Made by a program: the position numbers and the translations under genes
Notes under the pieces: generated by a model
Database searches by the model: none
What the model saw: the letters and a program-made list of their open reading frames with translations, nothing else
What the model was told of the DNA's origin: nothing
NCBI RefSeq assembly: GCF_028885415.1
Contig: NZ_CP118527.1
Location: forward strand, 2,046,001-2,110,000
Reading direction: 5' to 3'
Origin: Streptomyces coeruleorubidus
GTDB lineage: Bacteria > Actinomycetota > Actinomycetes > Streptomycetales > Streptomycetaceae
DNA length: 64,000 nucleotides
Shown: positions 17,166 to 25,174 of the stretch, piece after piece
Position numbering within the stretch: the first letter of the stretch is position 1
How the letters are laid out: every line of letters starts with the position of its first letter

Positions 17166-17773
17166 GATGCCTTTCCGGCGCGGTCCGGTGAACCTCGCCC
17201 CCCGGTAGGTGACCGGGTCGTCGCACGGGCCCGCGCCTTGCGCCGGGCGTTCACGCTCGGCGTCGTGGCCGGGCCCGGCTCCGACGCGGTGATGTCGGCC
17301 GTGCTCTCCACGGGTTCGCCGTCCACCACCCATACGGTGCCGTCGTCGGCGTAGAGGCGGGCCGTCACCTGGTGCGTGCCGCGCGGTACGAGCCGGCCGG
17401 CGAGGCGGTACCCGGGGGCGCGGAGCCGGGCGACGAGGCGGCCGTCCACATAGAGGTGCGCGAGGCCGCGTCCGGCCACCGCCCCGGCCGCCGCGCCGGC
17501 CGGCGAGAAACGGAAGTTCCGCAGGGTCAGGCGCACGTCCCAGCCGTCGGCCGCGCCGGGCTGCACCTCGATGCCGACGCCGGGGGCGTCCTCCTGCCCC
17601 GCCTCCCGGTAGGGCCGCCCCTCGTCGTCCCGGTCCTCCAGCAGCCTGCCCACCGGTGTGGGCGACGCCCCGCCGCCCCGCTCCCGCTCGACACTGGAGC
17701 CGCAGCCCGCGGATCCGGCCACGAGGAGGACACAGACCGCGAGCACGGCCAGAGGTCCCCGTGTACACGACAT
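17162..17773 (-). CDS. Putative lipoprotein, unknown function
   Basis: This 203-residue protein has a positively charged start, a hydrophobic helix ([14 protein letters not shown]) and a cysteine near residue 24 (SAGC), consistent with a signal-peptidase II lipobox. The extracytoplasmic part contains an all-beta-looking region (about residues 75-155: [45 protein letters not shown]) that resembles a small immunoglobulin-like or copper-chaperone-like beta sandwich; I cannot assign a family. The C-terminus is Arg-rich. It is translationally coupled to the downstream TetR gene, an unusual pairing of surface lipoprotein and repressor. Confidence 0.7.
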   Translation of the reverse strand: MSCTRGPLAVLAVCVLLVAGSAGCGSSVERERGGGASPTPVGRLLEDRDDEGRPYREAGQEDAPGVGIEVQPGAADGWDVRLTLRNFRFSPAGAAAGAVAGRGLAHLYVDGRLVARLRAPGYRLAGRLVPRGTHQVTARLYADDGTVWVVDGEPVESTADITASEPGPATTPSVNARRKARARATTRSPTGGRGSPDRAGKAS

Positions 17774-17901
17774 GCCGGGAGCGTAGAACGCGCGTCCGGC
17801 AGCGCGGATCGTCCTGGAGTCGGGTTCCGGTCATCCGCCGGAAGGAGGGCACGCGGGGCACGTGTCCCCCTTGCGCTGGGGAAAACGCAATCCTACGGTA
17901 C

Positions 17902-17920
17902 TGCATAGGAATCGGATGCA
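17902..17920. promoter_or_regulatory. Inverted repeat upstream of hmgA
   Basis: TGCAT (17902-17906) and ATGCA (17916-17920) are inverted arms with a 9-base spacer, ending 14 bp before the hmgA start codon. The site could be an operator for the co-transcribed GntR regulator. The arms are short, so this is tentative. Confidence 0.3.
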
Positions 17921-17934
17921 AGGGAGCAGGGATC

Positions 17935-19287
17935 ATGGGCGATGGGGGTACCTCCCGCGCGAGCGTGTTCGAGCGTGGGGGAGCGCGGAAGACCGCCGAA
18001 GGGCTGACCTATCTCTCCGGCTTCGGCAACGAGCACAGCTCCGAGGCCGTCCCGGGCGCACTGCCTCAGGGCCGCAACTCGCCCCAGCGGGCCCCGCTCG
18101 GGCTGTACGCGGAACAGCTCAGCGGTACGGCCTTCACCGAGCCCCGGGCCCACAACCGCCGCTCGTGGCTGTACCGGATCCGCCCGTCGGCCGCGCACCC
18201 GGCGTTCACCCGCACCCACAACGGCTCGATCCGCACCGCCCCCTTCACCCAGACCGTGCCCGACCCCAACCGCCTGCGCTGGAACCCGCTCCCCGACCCG
18301 GCGCCCGAGACCGACTTCCTGGCCGGCCTGTGGACCCTGGGCGGCAACGGCGACGCCACCCAGCGCACCGGCATCGCCGTCCACCTCTACACCGCCAACG
18401 CCTCGATGGACCGGGTGTTCAGCGACGCCGACGGCGAGCTGCTGATCGTCCCGGAGCGCGGCGGGCTGCTGCTGCGCACGGAGTTCGGTCTGCTCCATGT
18501 GGAGCCGGGCCATGTGGCGCTCGTCCCGCGTGGGGTCCGCTTCCGTGTGGAGCTGCTGGACGCGTCCGCCCGCGGCTATGTGTGCGAGAACTACGGTGCG
18601 CCCTTCCGTCTGCCCGACCTCGGCCCGATCGGCGCGAACGGCCTCGCCAACCCCCGGGACTTCCGCGCCCCGGTCGCCGCGTACGAGGACGTCGAGGGCC
18701 CGGTGGAGGTGGTGAACAAGTTCTGCGGCAACCTGTGGACGGCCACCTACGACCACTCCCCGCTCGATGTCGTCGCCTGGCACGGCAACCATGTGCCGTA
18801 CGCATACGACCTTCGCCGTTTCAATGTGCTCGGCACCATCACGTACGACCACCCGGACCCGTCGATCTTCACGGTGCTGACGTCCCCGTCGGACACCCCG
18901 GGTCTGGCCGGGGTCGACTTCGTGGTGTTCGCCCCGCGCTGGCTGGTGGGCGAGGACACGTTCCGGCCGCCGTACTTCCACCGGAACGTGATGACCGAGT
19001 ACATGGGCCTGATCGAGGGCGCGTACGACGCGAAAGCGGAAGGGTTTGTGCCGGGCGGCGGCTCGCTGCACAACATGATGTCGGCGCACGGCCCGGACCG
19101 GGAGACCTTCGACCGGGCGAGCGCCGCCGAGCTGAGGCCGCAGAAGATCGACGACGGCCTGGCGTTCATGTTCGAGACGCGCTGGCCGATCGCCCTCACA
19201 CCGCAGGCGGCCCGCGCCGAACACCTCCAGCAGCGCTACGACGACGTCTGGCAGGGCCTGGAGCGGCACTTCCGTCCCTTGCACTGA
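17935..19287 (+). CDS. hmgA: Homogentisate 1,2-dioxygenase
   Basis: This 450-residue cytoplasmic enzyme opens the homogentisate ring to maleylacetoacetate in tyrosine and phenylalanine breakdown. The iron ligands are all present with the spacing of the human enzyme: H349 and E355 in [11 protein letters not shown], and H385 in SAHGPD. The N-terminus [13 protein letters not shown] is a family signature. The ATG at 17935 is preceded by GGGAGCAGGG; an in-frame extension upstream lacks family similarity. A GntR regulator follows 26 bp later and is probably co-transcribed. Loss of this enzyme typically causes brown pigment in Streptomyces. Confidence 0.96.
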   Translation: MGDGGTSRASVFERGGARKTAEGLTYLSGFGNEHSSEAVPGALPQGRNSPQRAPLGLYAEQLSGTAFTEPRAHNRRSWLYRIRPSAAHPAFTRTHNGSIRTAPFTQTVPDPNRLRWNPLPDPAPETDFLAGLWTLGGNGDATQRTGIAVHLYTANASMDRVFSDADGELLIVPERGGLLLRTEFGLLHVEPGHVALVPRGVRFRVELLDASARGYVCENYGAPFRLPDLGPIGANGLANPRDFRAPVAAYEDVEGPVEVVNKFCGNLWTATYDHSPLDVVAWHGNHVPYAYDLRRFNVLGTITYDHPDPSIFTVLTSPSDTPGLAGVDFVVFAPRWLVGEDTFRPPYFHRNVMTEYMGLIEGAYDAKAEGFVPGGGSLHNMMSAHGPDRETFDRASAAELRPQKIDDGLAFMFETRWPIALTPQAARAEHLQQRYDDVWQGLERHFRPLH

Positions 19288-19313
19288 ACAGCCCCGACCG
19301 GTACGGATGGCCC

Positions 19314-20063
19314 GTGACCTCCTTCGCCCCGGACTCGATCGTCCTGAACCGCAAGCTGCCGCTCTGGTATCAGGTGTCGCAGTCACTGCGTGCCTCGATC
19401 CTCGGCCGCTCGCCCCAGGACCCGCTGCGCCTGCCCACCGAGGAGCAGCTGGCCGGGCACTACGGCGTGAGCGTGCTGACCATGCGGCAGGCGCTGAAGG
19501 AGCTGGAGGACGAGGGGCTCATCTCGCGTCACCGCCGGCGCGGCACGTTCATCGAGCCGCACGCGCGCCGGGGTTCGCCGGTCCGTCTGCTCGGCTCGGT
19601 GGACGCGATCGTGGCCCAGCAGTCGGGCATGACGACCGAACTGCTGGACCACGGCACCGCCCCGGTGCCGGCCGAACTCGCCGAGTTCTTCCCGGATCTG
19701 CCCGAGGTGGCCACGTACCACCGGCTGCGCAGCGACGAGAAGACCGGTGAGCCGACCAACCACGCCCGCAACTACGTGCGTCCCGAACTGGCCGCGCGCA
19801 TCGACCTGGACGACCTGGTCCGGTGGCCCATGACCAAGGTGCTGCGGGATGCCGTCGGAGCTGACATCAGCCGCATCACGGACACGGTGGAGGCCCGCCT
19901 GGCCGACCCGGAGACCGCGAAACTGCTCCAAGTGCCGCTGCTCAGCCCGATCCTGCACTACACGGGGGTCACGTACGACGCCGGCGGGCGGCCTGTGGAC
20001 GTGGCCGTCATCCAGTACCGGGGGGACCGCTTCTCCTTCACGGTGACCCTGGACGCGACCTGA
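19314..20063 (+). CDS. GntR-family regulator (HutC/UTRA type)
   Basis: This 249-residue protein has a GntR winged helix in the first 75 residues (LPLWYQVSQSLRASILG, LPTEEQLAGHYGVSVLTMRQAL, LISRHRRRGTFI) and a UTRA ligand-binding domain from about residue 95 to the end. It starts at GTG 19314 after GGATGG. The 26-bp gap to hmgA indicates one operon, so it may respond to an aromatic intermediate and control tyrosine catabolism. No second catabolic gene such as fumarylacetoacetase is in the window. Confidence 0.87.
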   Translation: MTSFAPDSIVLNRKLPLWYQVSQSLRASILGRSPQDPLRLPTEEQLAGHYGVSVLTMRQALKELEDEGLISRHRRRGTFIEPHARRGSPVRLLGSVDAIVAQQSGMTTELLDHGTAPVPAELAEFFPDLPEVATYHRLRSDEKTGEPTNHARNYVRPELAARIDLDDLVRWPMTKVLRDAVGADISRITDTVEARLADPETAKLLQVPLLSPILHYTGVTYDAGGRPVDVAVIQYRGDRFSFTVTLDAT

Positions 20064-20098
20064 CCCGTGTGTCGGAGCCACACCGTACGATGCCCTGC

Positions 20099-21247
20099 GT
20101 GACGCACGACGACGCTCCGCTGCTGGCGGACCTCATGCCGTGGTCCGTCGCACCGCCGCGGCTCGGCCGGGGGTGGCCGGCGGGCCCCGACGCGGCGTCC
20201 CTGAAGGCCCGCTGGGACGCCCTGATGAAGGCCGAGGGACCCGACCGCGAGACCCTGTTCGAGCCGACCCGCTCACGCACGCCGCACACGGCGGTCGGCC
20301 AGTTGCCCGGCCGGGCCGGCAGCGGCACCCAGAAGCTGGCGCGCGCCTCGGGGCCGTGCCCGGAGCCGGTGCGCGTGCTGTACGCCCCCTTCGACGAGCA
20401 GTGGCTGATCCCCGACCAGCGGCTGATCGACGCGGCCCGCCCGGAGCTGTGGCGGGTGGCGGACGAACGGCAGGTCTTCGTGCTGGAGGCGCCCGAGGCC
20501 CGCGCCCCGCGCCTGCTCGTCACCTCCCTGCTCCCGCTGCTCCGCCCCGGCCGGATCCGCCCGCTGTTCCGGCGGCCGGACGGGCAGGAGGCGAACCTGG
20601 CTCCCGGTCTGCTCGCCCACCTGGCCGCTCGCCTGGGCGGCGCCCCCACACCCCTGGACGTACTGGCCTGGATCACGGCGACGGCCCGCCCGGACCTCTC
20701 CGTCCCGCTCACCGGGGACGTCGGCGCCTGGGCACGAGGCCTGGAGCTGGGCCACCGGCTGCTGTGGCTGATGCGCCGCGACGGCGAACGCCCCAAGCTC
20801 CCCGGCGGCCGCCGCCCCTACGTCCGCGCCCCGCTGCCCTCCCGCCCCCTGACCCTGCGCTACGACAGGGACGAGGAGGCTCTCCTGCTGGACGAGGGCC
20901 GCATCTCCCCGGTGCCGCCGGAGGCATGGGACTTCGAGGTGGGCGGGGTGCGCGTCCTGGAGCAGTGGTTCACGGCGCGCGTCGCCGAGGCCGAGCCTGG
21001 CACACTCGCGGCGATCCGCCCCGCCACATGGCCCCAGACCTGGACGTCGGAGCTGCTGGAACTGATCACGGTCCTGGCCCTGCTGGCCGAACTGCGCCCG
21101 CTGGAGGAGCCGACGATCCCCGACCCGATCACGACGACCGAGCTGCGCGAGGCCGGCGTCCTCCCGGTACCGGCGTCGGCCCGCCGCCCGGCCTCGGTGC
21201 TGGACGACCCCGAGGAGGGCCCGGAGGGGCAACTCGCGCTGCTCTAG
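20099..21247 (+). CDS. Orphan type-ISP restriction-modification C-terminal-domain-like protein
   Basis: This 382-residue protein resembles the C-terminal (target-recognition) part of type ISP restriction-modification enzymes of the LlaBIII kind, as such proteins are often annotated in Streptomyces. Features I recognise are DAPLLADLMPWSVAP, VRVLYAPFDEQWLIPD, RPLFRRPDG near the middle, GERPKLPGGRRPYVRAPLP, and WDFEVGGVRVLEQWF. It has no helicase, nuclease or methyltransferase motifs, and no such genes are nearby. TACGAT lies 7 bases before the GTG at 20099, suggesting a leaderless start; an in-frame ATG at 20090 is the alternative. It overlaps the convergent TetR gene by 4 bp. A role in DNA binding is possible but unproven. 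Confidence 0.65.
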   Translation: MTHDDAPLLADLMPWSVAPPRLGRGWPAGPDAASLKARWDALMKAEGPDRETLFEPTRSRTPHTAVGQLPGRAGSGTQKLARASGPCPEPVRVLYAPFDEQWLIPDQRLIDAARPELWRVADERQVFVLEAPEARAPRLLVTSLLPLLRPGRIRPLFRRPDGQEANLAPGLLAHLAARLGGAPTPLDVLAWITATARPDLSVPLTGDVGAWARGLELGHRLLWLMRRDGERPKLPGGRRPYVRAPLPSRPLTLRYDRDEEALLLDEGRISPVPPEAWDFEVGGVRVLEQWFTARVAEAEPGTLAAIRPATWPQTWTSELLELITVLALLAELRPLEEPTIPDPITTTELREAGVLPVPASARRPASVLDDPEEGPEGQLALL

Positions 21248-21960
21248 CGCAGGTCGGGATCGTAGGCGTCCAGTACGCGTTCGAGGGCCCGTCTGAACAC
21301 CGCCTCCAGATCGACCGGCCCGCTCTGCTCCATGAAGGCCGCGGCCAGTCGCGGATACGCGCCGGTGGCCACCTGGCTGCCCAGATAGGCCATCCGGACC
21401 GCGTTCTCCTCCTCCTCGGACCACGGCATGGAGCGGGTGCGCTCGACGGTCGCGATGTCGTTCGCGGTGTACGTCGTCACGACCCCGTTGAGCAGTGCGA
21501 TCAGCTCCGTCTTGGTGCCGGCGGGAGCGTCGAGCGGTTCGAGGCAGGCCAGGCAGTGCTCCAGGTAGCGCAGGGTGTTGGGGCTGAAGCCGAACAGCCC
21601 TGACATCACGCGCGGCACCCAGGTGTGGCGGTACATGATGGCCCGCGTCTCCTGCGCGTTGCGGAGCATGTCGGCGCGCCAGTCGCCCGTGGGCTCGAAC
21701 AACTCGTGCTCGGCACCGACGGCGTCCACCATCAGCTCGTACAGGTCCTCCTTGCGGGGGACGTAGTTGTACAGCGACATCGTGCCGCAGCCCAGTTCCG
21801 CCGCGACGTGCCGCATGGACACCGCGTCCAGCCCCTCGGCGTCGGCGATCCGCACCGCCGCCGCCGCGATGTCGGCGCGGGTGAACGCCGGTTTCGGCCC
21901 ACGGCCGGTGCGCTCGGGGCGCGCCCAGATCACTTCGGGTACGGCCGCTCGGCCCGCCAT
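21244..21960 (-). CDS. TetR-family regulator of the adjacent ABC exporter
   Basis: This 238-residue protein has the TetR helix-turn-helix near residues 25-72 (SMRHVAAELGCGTMSLYNYV, PRKEDLYELMVDAV) and a C-terminal domain of the TetR_C type seen in regulators of antibiotic exporters. GAGGTG precedes the ATG at a 7-base spacing. It is divergent from an ATPase-permease pair, and two 17-bp palindromes lie between and at the start of that operon, so it is very likely the local repressor that releases DNA on binding a drug. Confidence 0.9.
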   Translation of the reverse strand: MAGRAAVPEVIWARPERTGRGPKPAFTRADIAAAAVRIADAEGLDAVSMRHVAAELGCGTMSLYNYVPRKEDLYELMVDAVGAEHELFEPTGDWRADMLRNAQETRAIMYRHTWVPRVMSGLFGFSPNTLRYLEHCLACLEPLDAPAGTKTELIALLNGVVTTYTANDIATVERTRSMPWSEEEENAVRMAYLGSQVATGAYPRLAAAFMEQSGPVDLEAVFRRALERVLDAYDPDLR

Positions 21961-21988
21961 CGGTCATCACCTCGGCCTCCATCCTAGT

Positions 21989-22005
21989 TACGTACACCGT
22001 ACGTA
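21989..22005. promoter_or_regulatory. TetR operator 1, TACGTAC-N3-GTACGTA
   Basis: TACGTACACCGTACGTA is a perfect palindrome (7-bp arms, 3-base spacer) in the divergent promoter between the TetR gene and the ABC exporter, ending 18 bp before the ATPase start. Confidence 0.75.
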
Positions 22006-22023
22006 GTGCGCTATGGTCATGCC

Positions 22024-23004
22024 ATGACTTCTACGTACGCTGTACTTAGTGAGGGTCTGGAGAAGCGGTTCGGGGAGGTCCGTGCCCTGCGCGGGCTGGA
22101 TCTCGCGGTGACCGAGGGGACGGTGTGCGGGGTCCTCGGGCCGAACGGGGCGGGCAAGACCACGGCCGTACGGCTGCTGACCACGCTGTTGCGGCCGGAC
22201 GCGGGCTCCGCACGGGTCGCCGGGCACGACCTCACCCGGGAGGCCGCCGCCGTACGGAGCCGGATCGGTGTCACCGGGCAGGACACGTCGATCGACGGGG
22301 ATCTCACCGGACGTCAGAACCTGCTGCTGTTCGGCAGGCTGCACCGGGTGCGCGGCCCTGCCGGCCGGACCGCGGAGCTCCTCGACCGCTTCGGGCTGGC
22401 CGAGGCCGCCGACCGGCCCGCCTCCACCTACTCCGGCGGTATGCGGCGCCGGCTGGACCTGGCGGCGAGCCTGATCCGCCGCCCCGAGGTGCTGTTCCTG
22501 GACGAGCCGACGACCGGCCTCGACCCGGCCAGCCGCAACCTCATCTGGGACGCGGTGCGCGACCTGACCGCCGAGGGCACGACCGTGCTCCTGACCACCC
22601 AGTACCTTCAGGAGGCCGACCAACTCGCCGACGACATCGCCCTGGTGGACCGGGGCCGGGTCGCGCACACCGGGTCGCCGGCGCAGCTCAAGGCGCTCGT
22701 CGGGGCACACGCCGAGGTCGTCGTGTCGGACGCGGACGCGCTCACGAAGGCGGCGGCCGTCCTCGACCGGCTCACCGGCGCGCAGCCGTCGTTCGACCAC
22801 GAGCGGAACGCCGTCGGCGCGGTCGCCAAGGACCCGACGCTCACCCTCCCGCTGCTCGTTCGCACGCTGGACTCGGCGGGCGTGCCGCTGCTCGACGTGA
22901 GCCTGCGGCCACCGACCCTCGACGACGTCTTCCTGCGCCTCACGGCCACCACGACCACAAGCACGACCACGACCACGACCGGCGAGAAGGAGCGTGCCGC
23001 ATGA
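22024..23004 (+). CDS. ABC exporter ATPase (DrrA type)
   Basis: This 326-residue ATPase has Walker A GPNGAGKTT, Q-loop GQDTSIDGDLTG, signature YSGGMRRRLDLAA, Walker B EVLFLDEPTTGLDP and the DrrA-like C-terminal extension. With the overlapping permease it forms an ABC-2 exporter of the daunorubicin-resistance type. The ATG at 22024 has no ribosome-binding site and is probably leaderless; a second operator palindrome overlaps codons 3-9. The C-terminus is a run of threonines (TTTTSTTTTTTG), encoded by a short ACC/ACG repeat. The last bases overlap the permease start (ATGA). Confidence 0.93.
   Translation: MTSTYAVLSEGLEKRFGEVRALRGLDLAVTEGTVCGVLGPNGAGKTTAVRLLTTLLRPDAGSARVAGHDLTREAAAVRSRIGVTGQDTSIDGDLTGRQNLLLFGRLHRVRGPAGRTAELLDRFGLAEAADRPASTYSGGMRRRLDLAASLIRRPEVLFLDEPTTGLDPASRNLIWDAVRDLTAEGTTVLLTTQYLQEADQLADDIALVDRGRVAHTGSPAQLKALVGAHAEVVVSDADALTKAAAVLDRLTGAQPSFDHERNAVGAVAKDPTLTLPLLVRTLDSAGVPLLDVSLRPPTLDDVFLRLTATTTTSTTTTTTGEKERAA
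22032..22048. promoter_or_regulatory. TetR operator 2 inside the ATPase coding start
   Basis: TACGTACGCTGTACTTA has the same TACGTAC-N3-GTAC pattern as the palindrome at 21989-22005, with one changed base, and is centred 43 bp downstream of it. It lies within codons 3-9 of the ATPase gene, an ideal place to block transcription of a leaderless message. Confidence 0.65.
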
Positions 23005-23783
23005 GCATGCTGGCGTACGACGGGACCGCGATGCTGGGCCGCCAGCTGCTGCGGATGCGGAACAACCCGGGGCTGCTGATCCTCACCCAGACGATGCCGA
23101 TCAGCATGCTGCTGTTCTTCGGCTACGTCTTCGGCAGCGCCCTGGCGATGCCGGGCGAGGCGTACCGGGCGTTCCTCGTGCCGGGCCTGCTGGTGGCGAC
23201 CGCCGCGGGCGGGATCATGACCGGCATGTTCCAGGCGGCCCAGGACACGCACCGGGGCGTGACGAACCGCTTTCGTACGCTGCCGATGAGCCGGGCGGCC
23301 GTTCCGCTGGGACAGGCCGCCGCGGACGTGGTGGTCACGGCCGTCGGGACGGTGCCCTTCCTGCTGGTGGGGCTCGCGGTGGGCTGGCGGGTCGAGGGCG
23401 GCCCGCTCGCAGCGGCGGGGGCCGTCGGGCTGCTGATGCTGTTCCGCTTCGCCTGCACCTGGGCCGGGATCTACCTCGGCCTGCTCACCCGGAACGAGGA
23501 GGCGGCCGGTCAGCTGGGCGGGGCGACCTTCCTGCTGCCGCTGCTGTCCAGCGCCTACATTCCGACGAGCGGACTGCCGGGGTGGCTGCGGACGGCCGCC
23601 GAGTGGAATCCGATCAGCGCGGTGGCGACGGCCCTGCGCGACCTGTTCGGCAACGCCCCTGTGCCCGACGGAGCGGCCTGGCCGGTGGCCCACCCCGTCG
23701 CGGGGTCGCTGCTGTGGTGCGCCGTGCTGCTCGGGGTGTTCGTGCCGCTGGCCGTGCGTCAGTACGCGCACGGGGAGAGGTGA
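23001..23783 (+). CDS. ABC-2 type exporter permease (DrrB type)
   Basis: This 260-residue protein has six predicted membrane helices and the ABC-2 permease pattern: long first loop ending in YRAFLVPGLLVATAAGG, RFRTLPMSRAAVPLGQA, and SSAYIPTSGLPGWLRTAAEWNPISA near the C-terminus. AAGGAG precedes the ATG, which overlaps the ATPase stop by 4 bp, so the two proteins are made in a fixed ratio and form one exporter. The probable cargo is a hydrophobic drug-like molecule, from the family and the TetR control. Confidence 0.92.
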   Translation: MSMLAYDGTAMLGRQLLRMRNNPGLLILTQTMPISMLLFFGYVFGSALAMPGEAYRAFLVPGLLVATAAGGIMTGMFQAAQDTHRGVTNRFRTLPMSRAAVPLGQAAADVVVTAVGTVPFLLVGLAVGWRVEGGPLAAAGAVGLLMLFRFACTWAGIYLGLLTRNEEAAGQLGGATFLLPLLSSAYIPTSGLPGWLRTAAEWNPISAVATALRDLFGNAPVPDGAAWPVAHPVAGSLLWCAVLLGVFVPLAVRQYAHGER

Positions 23784-23965
23784 AGGGGCGGCCGGAACAC
23801 CGTAGCCGGACGATGCCCCCGGTCACTGCCGGGCGGGGATGAGGCACCGACTGGGGGCGGGCCGCGCTCGGGTACACACCTGGCGCTGCTGCGTGCCGTG
23901 GGGATGACGGACGACGAGTGCGCAGCGTTGTGCCAGGAGCGGTGTGACCGCCCGAGCGCGAGCCC
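23784..23965. other. Intergenic stretch with a possible coding fossil
   Basis: Between the permease stop and the small hypothetical gene, one plus-strand frame reads LALLRAVGMTDDECAALCQE, which has a protein-like composition but no start. It could be a remnant; nothing else is visible. Confidence 0.25.
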
Positions 23966-24232
23966 CTACTTGCCGCCGAACAGCGAGCGGCGCAGTCGGC
24001 GCAGTGGTGCGAAGAGCGAGACGCGGCGCACGCGCGCTCCCCTGCCACTGCGGTCCTGCGGTTGACGCGCGGTCAGTTCGCGCATCAGCGAGGTCGCCTC
24101 GACCGTCTCCCGCTGCGGGACGGCAGGACCACCCAGCACCGAGAGGTGGCGGTCGAGGCGCGAACTGGTCGCGCTGCTCCCGCAGGTGATCGCAGGGACC
24201 CTCGCCCTGCTGCGCACTGTTATCTGTTCCAT
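23966..24232 (-). CDS. Small basic hypothetical protein
   Basis: This 88-residue protein is strongly basic, with an Arg-rich C-terminus ending RRLRRSLFGGK and a Ser/Thr-rich middle. GGGAG at a 5-base spacing precedes the ATG at 24232. No family is recognised. It lies downstream of the anti-sigma gene on the same strand but is separated from it by about 125 bp that include a plus-strand ribosome-binding site, so co-transcription is uncertain. The charge pattern suggests nucleic-acid or membrane contact, but that is only a guess. Confidence 0.6.
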   Translation of the reverse strand: MEQITVRSRARVPAITCGSSATSSRLDRHLSVLGGPAVPQRETVEATSLMRELTARQPQDRSGRGARVRRVSLFAPLRRLRRSLFGGK

Positions 24233-24346
24233 GTCACTCCCCACCCGTACGAGTCCACCCGGCCCGGGCAGGTTAACCCTATCGCCCCGTCCGGGCACTC
24301 GTGTATCGCGGTCACAGGATTCACCTTCCCCACAAGGAGGTTGACG

Positions 24347-24457
24347 ATGTATCCCCGATTACTCTCCGAATCCAACAGATTTCAGGGCGAGTTGGACGAT
24401 CGGCTGGGTGGTGGGCTGCGGCGATCCGCCGCCGGGCTCGACGGTTACGGCCAGTGA
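24347..24457 (+). CDS. Short ORF with very strong ribosome-binding site, antisense to the anti-sigma gene end
   Basis: AAGGAGG at a 6-base spacing precedes an ATG at 24347 that opens a 36-residue frame (MYPRLLSESNRFQGELDD, then Gly/Arg-rich). It runs opposite to the last 99 bp of the anti-sigma gene. The perfect ribosome-binding site is hard to explain by chance. It may be a real small protein, a leader peptide, or the 5' end of a gene cut off by recombination. No family is recognised. Confidence 0.35.
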   Translation: MYPRLLSESNRFQGELDDRLGGGLRRSAAGLDGYGQ

Positions 24458-25174
24458 CGTCGCGGAGGTGCCGAGATCCGTCGCGACCAGGGGCGTGTCG
24501 CCTTCGAAGAGCCCCAGGGAGCGTGGTTGCGCGCCCGGGCGCATGAGCCACAACTGGTGCACTCGGCCGCCCGGCGGGGCACCGTATCCGCCGAGGGTGA
24601 CCACCGCGCTCCCCTCCGAGGCGGAAGCGATCACTCCGATGGTTCCGCCCCGCCCGTCCCGGCCGCTGCTCGCACGGGCGTCCGGAGCCGCGAGAACGTG
24701 GGCGATCTCACGTGACCGGTCCCGCTCGGCGGTCAGCTGGTCCTGGGTGCGGTTCGCCTGCACCGCGAACAGCGAGGCGACGACGAGAGCCGCGGCGGCG
24801 GTGGCCGTGGCGAAGGGCACGAACAGCGGGATCCGGCGCCGCTGTCGCTGCGGCGGCGGCTGGGTGCCCCACACGTGCGGCGGCAGCTGCGGCGCACGCA
24901 CGCGGGCCGGCTCGCGTGCCGTGTCCTGCGGCGCCGGGTCCTGCGGAGTCGTCCGTACGGCGGCCATGACCCGGTCGCGCAGGGCGGCGGGGGGCGGGGC
25001 GGCCGCGGACCAGGCGAGCCGGACGGCGTCCTCGGACAGGGCGCGCACCTCGGCGGCGCAGCGGCCGCAGTCCCTGAGGTGCTTCTCGAAGCGGACCCGC
25101 TCCGGGGGTTCCAGGGCGTCGAGCGCGTAGGGCGCGGCGAGCGAGTGCGGGTCCTCGCGGCGGAAGAGACTCAT
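24359..25174 (-). CDS. Anti-sigma factor, RskA type, with zinc-binding motif
   Basis: This 271-residue protein has an N-terminal anti-sigma domain with the zinc motif HxxxCxxC at H32, C36 and C39 (KHLRDCGRC). One membrane helix lies at about residues 115-138, and an extracytoplasmic RskA domain ends with LGGYGAPPGGRVHQLW and a TSLAVTVEPGGGSPQPT segment. It holds the sigma factor at the membrane until a signal triggers release, in other systems by regulated proteolysis. GGAGG precedes the ATG, which overlaps the sigma stop by 4 bp (ATGA). Its partner is certainly the sigma factor; the outside signal may relate to the divergent DUF4331 operon. Confidence 0.92.
   Translation of the reverse strand: MSLFRREDPHSLAAPYALDALEPPERVRFEKHLRDCGRCAAEVRALSEDAVRLAWSAAAPPPAALRDRVMAAVRTTPQDPAPQDTAREPARVRAPQLPPHVWGTQPPPQRQRRRIPLFVPFATATAAAALVVASLFAVQANRTQDQLTAERDRSREIAHVLAAPDARASSGRDGRGGTIGVIASASEGSAVVTLGGYGAPPGGRVHQLWLMRPGAQPRSLGLFEGDTPLVATDLGTSATSLAVTVEPGGGSPQPTTQPIVQLALKSVGFGE

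Noticed and set aside
17656..17934. An upstream extension of homogentisate dioxygenase by about 93 residues
   Set aside because: The extension lacks family similarity, overlaps the promoter of the lipoprotein operon, and ATG 17935 has a good ribosome-binding site.
22949..22981. ACC/ACG repeat as a possible phase-variable tract
   Set aside because: The units are irregular triplets coding for Thr at the very C-terminus, so length changes would stay in frame and have little effect.
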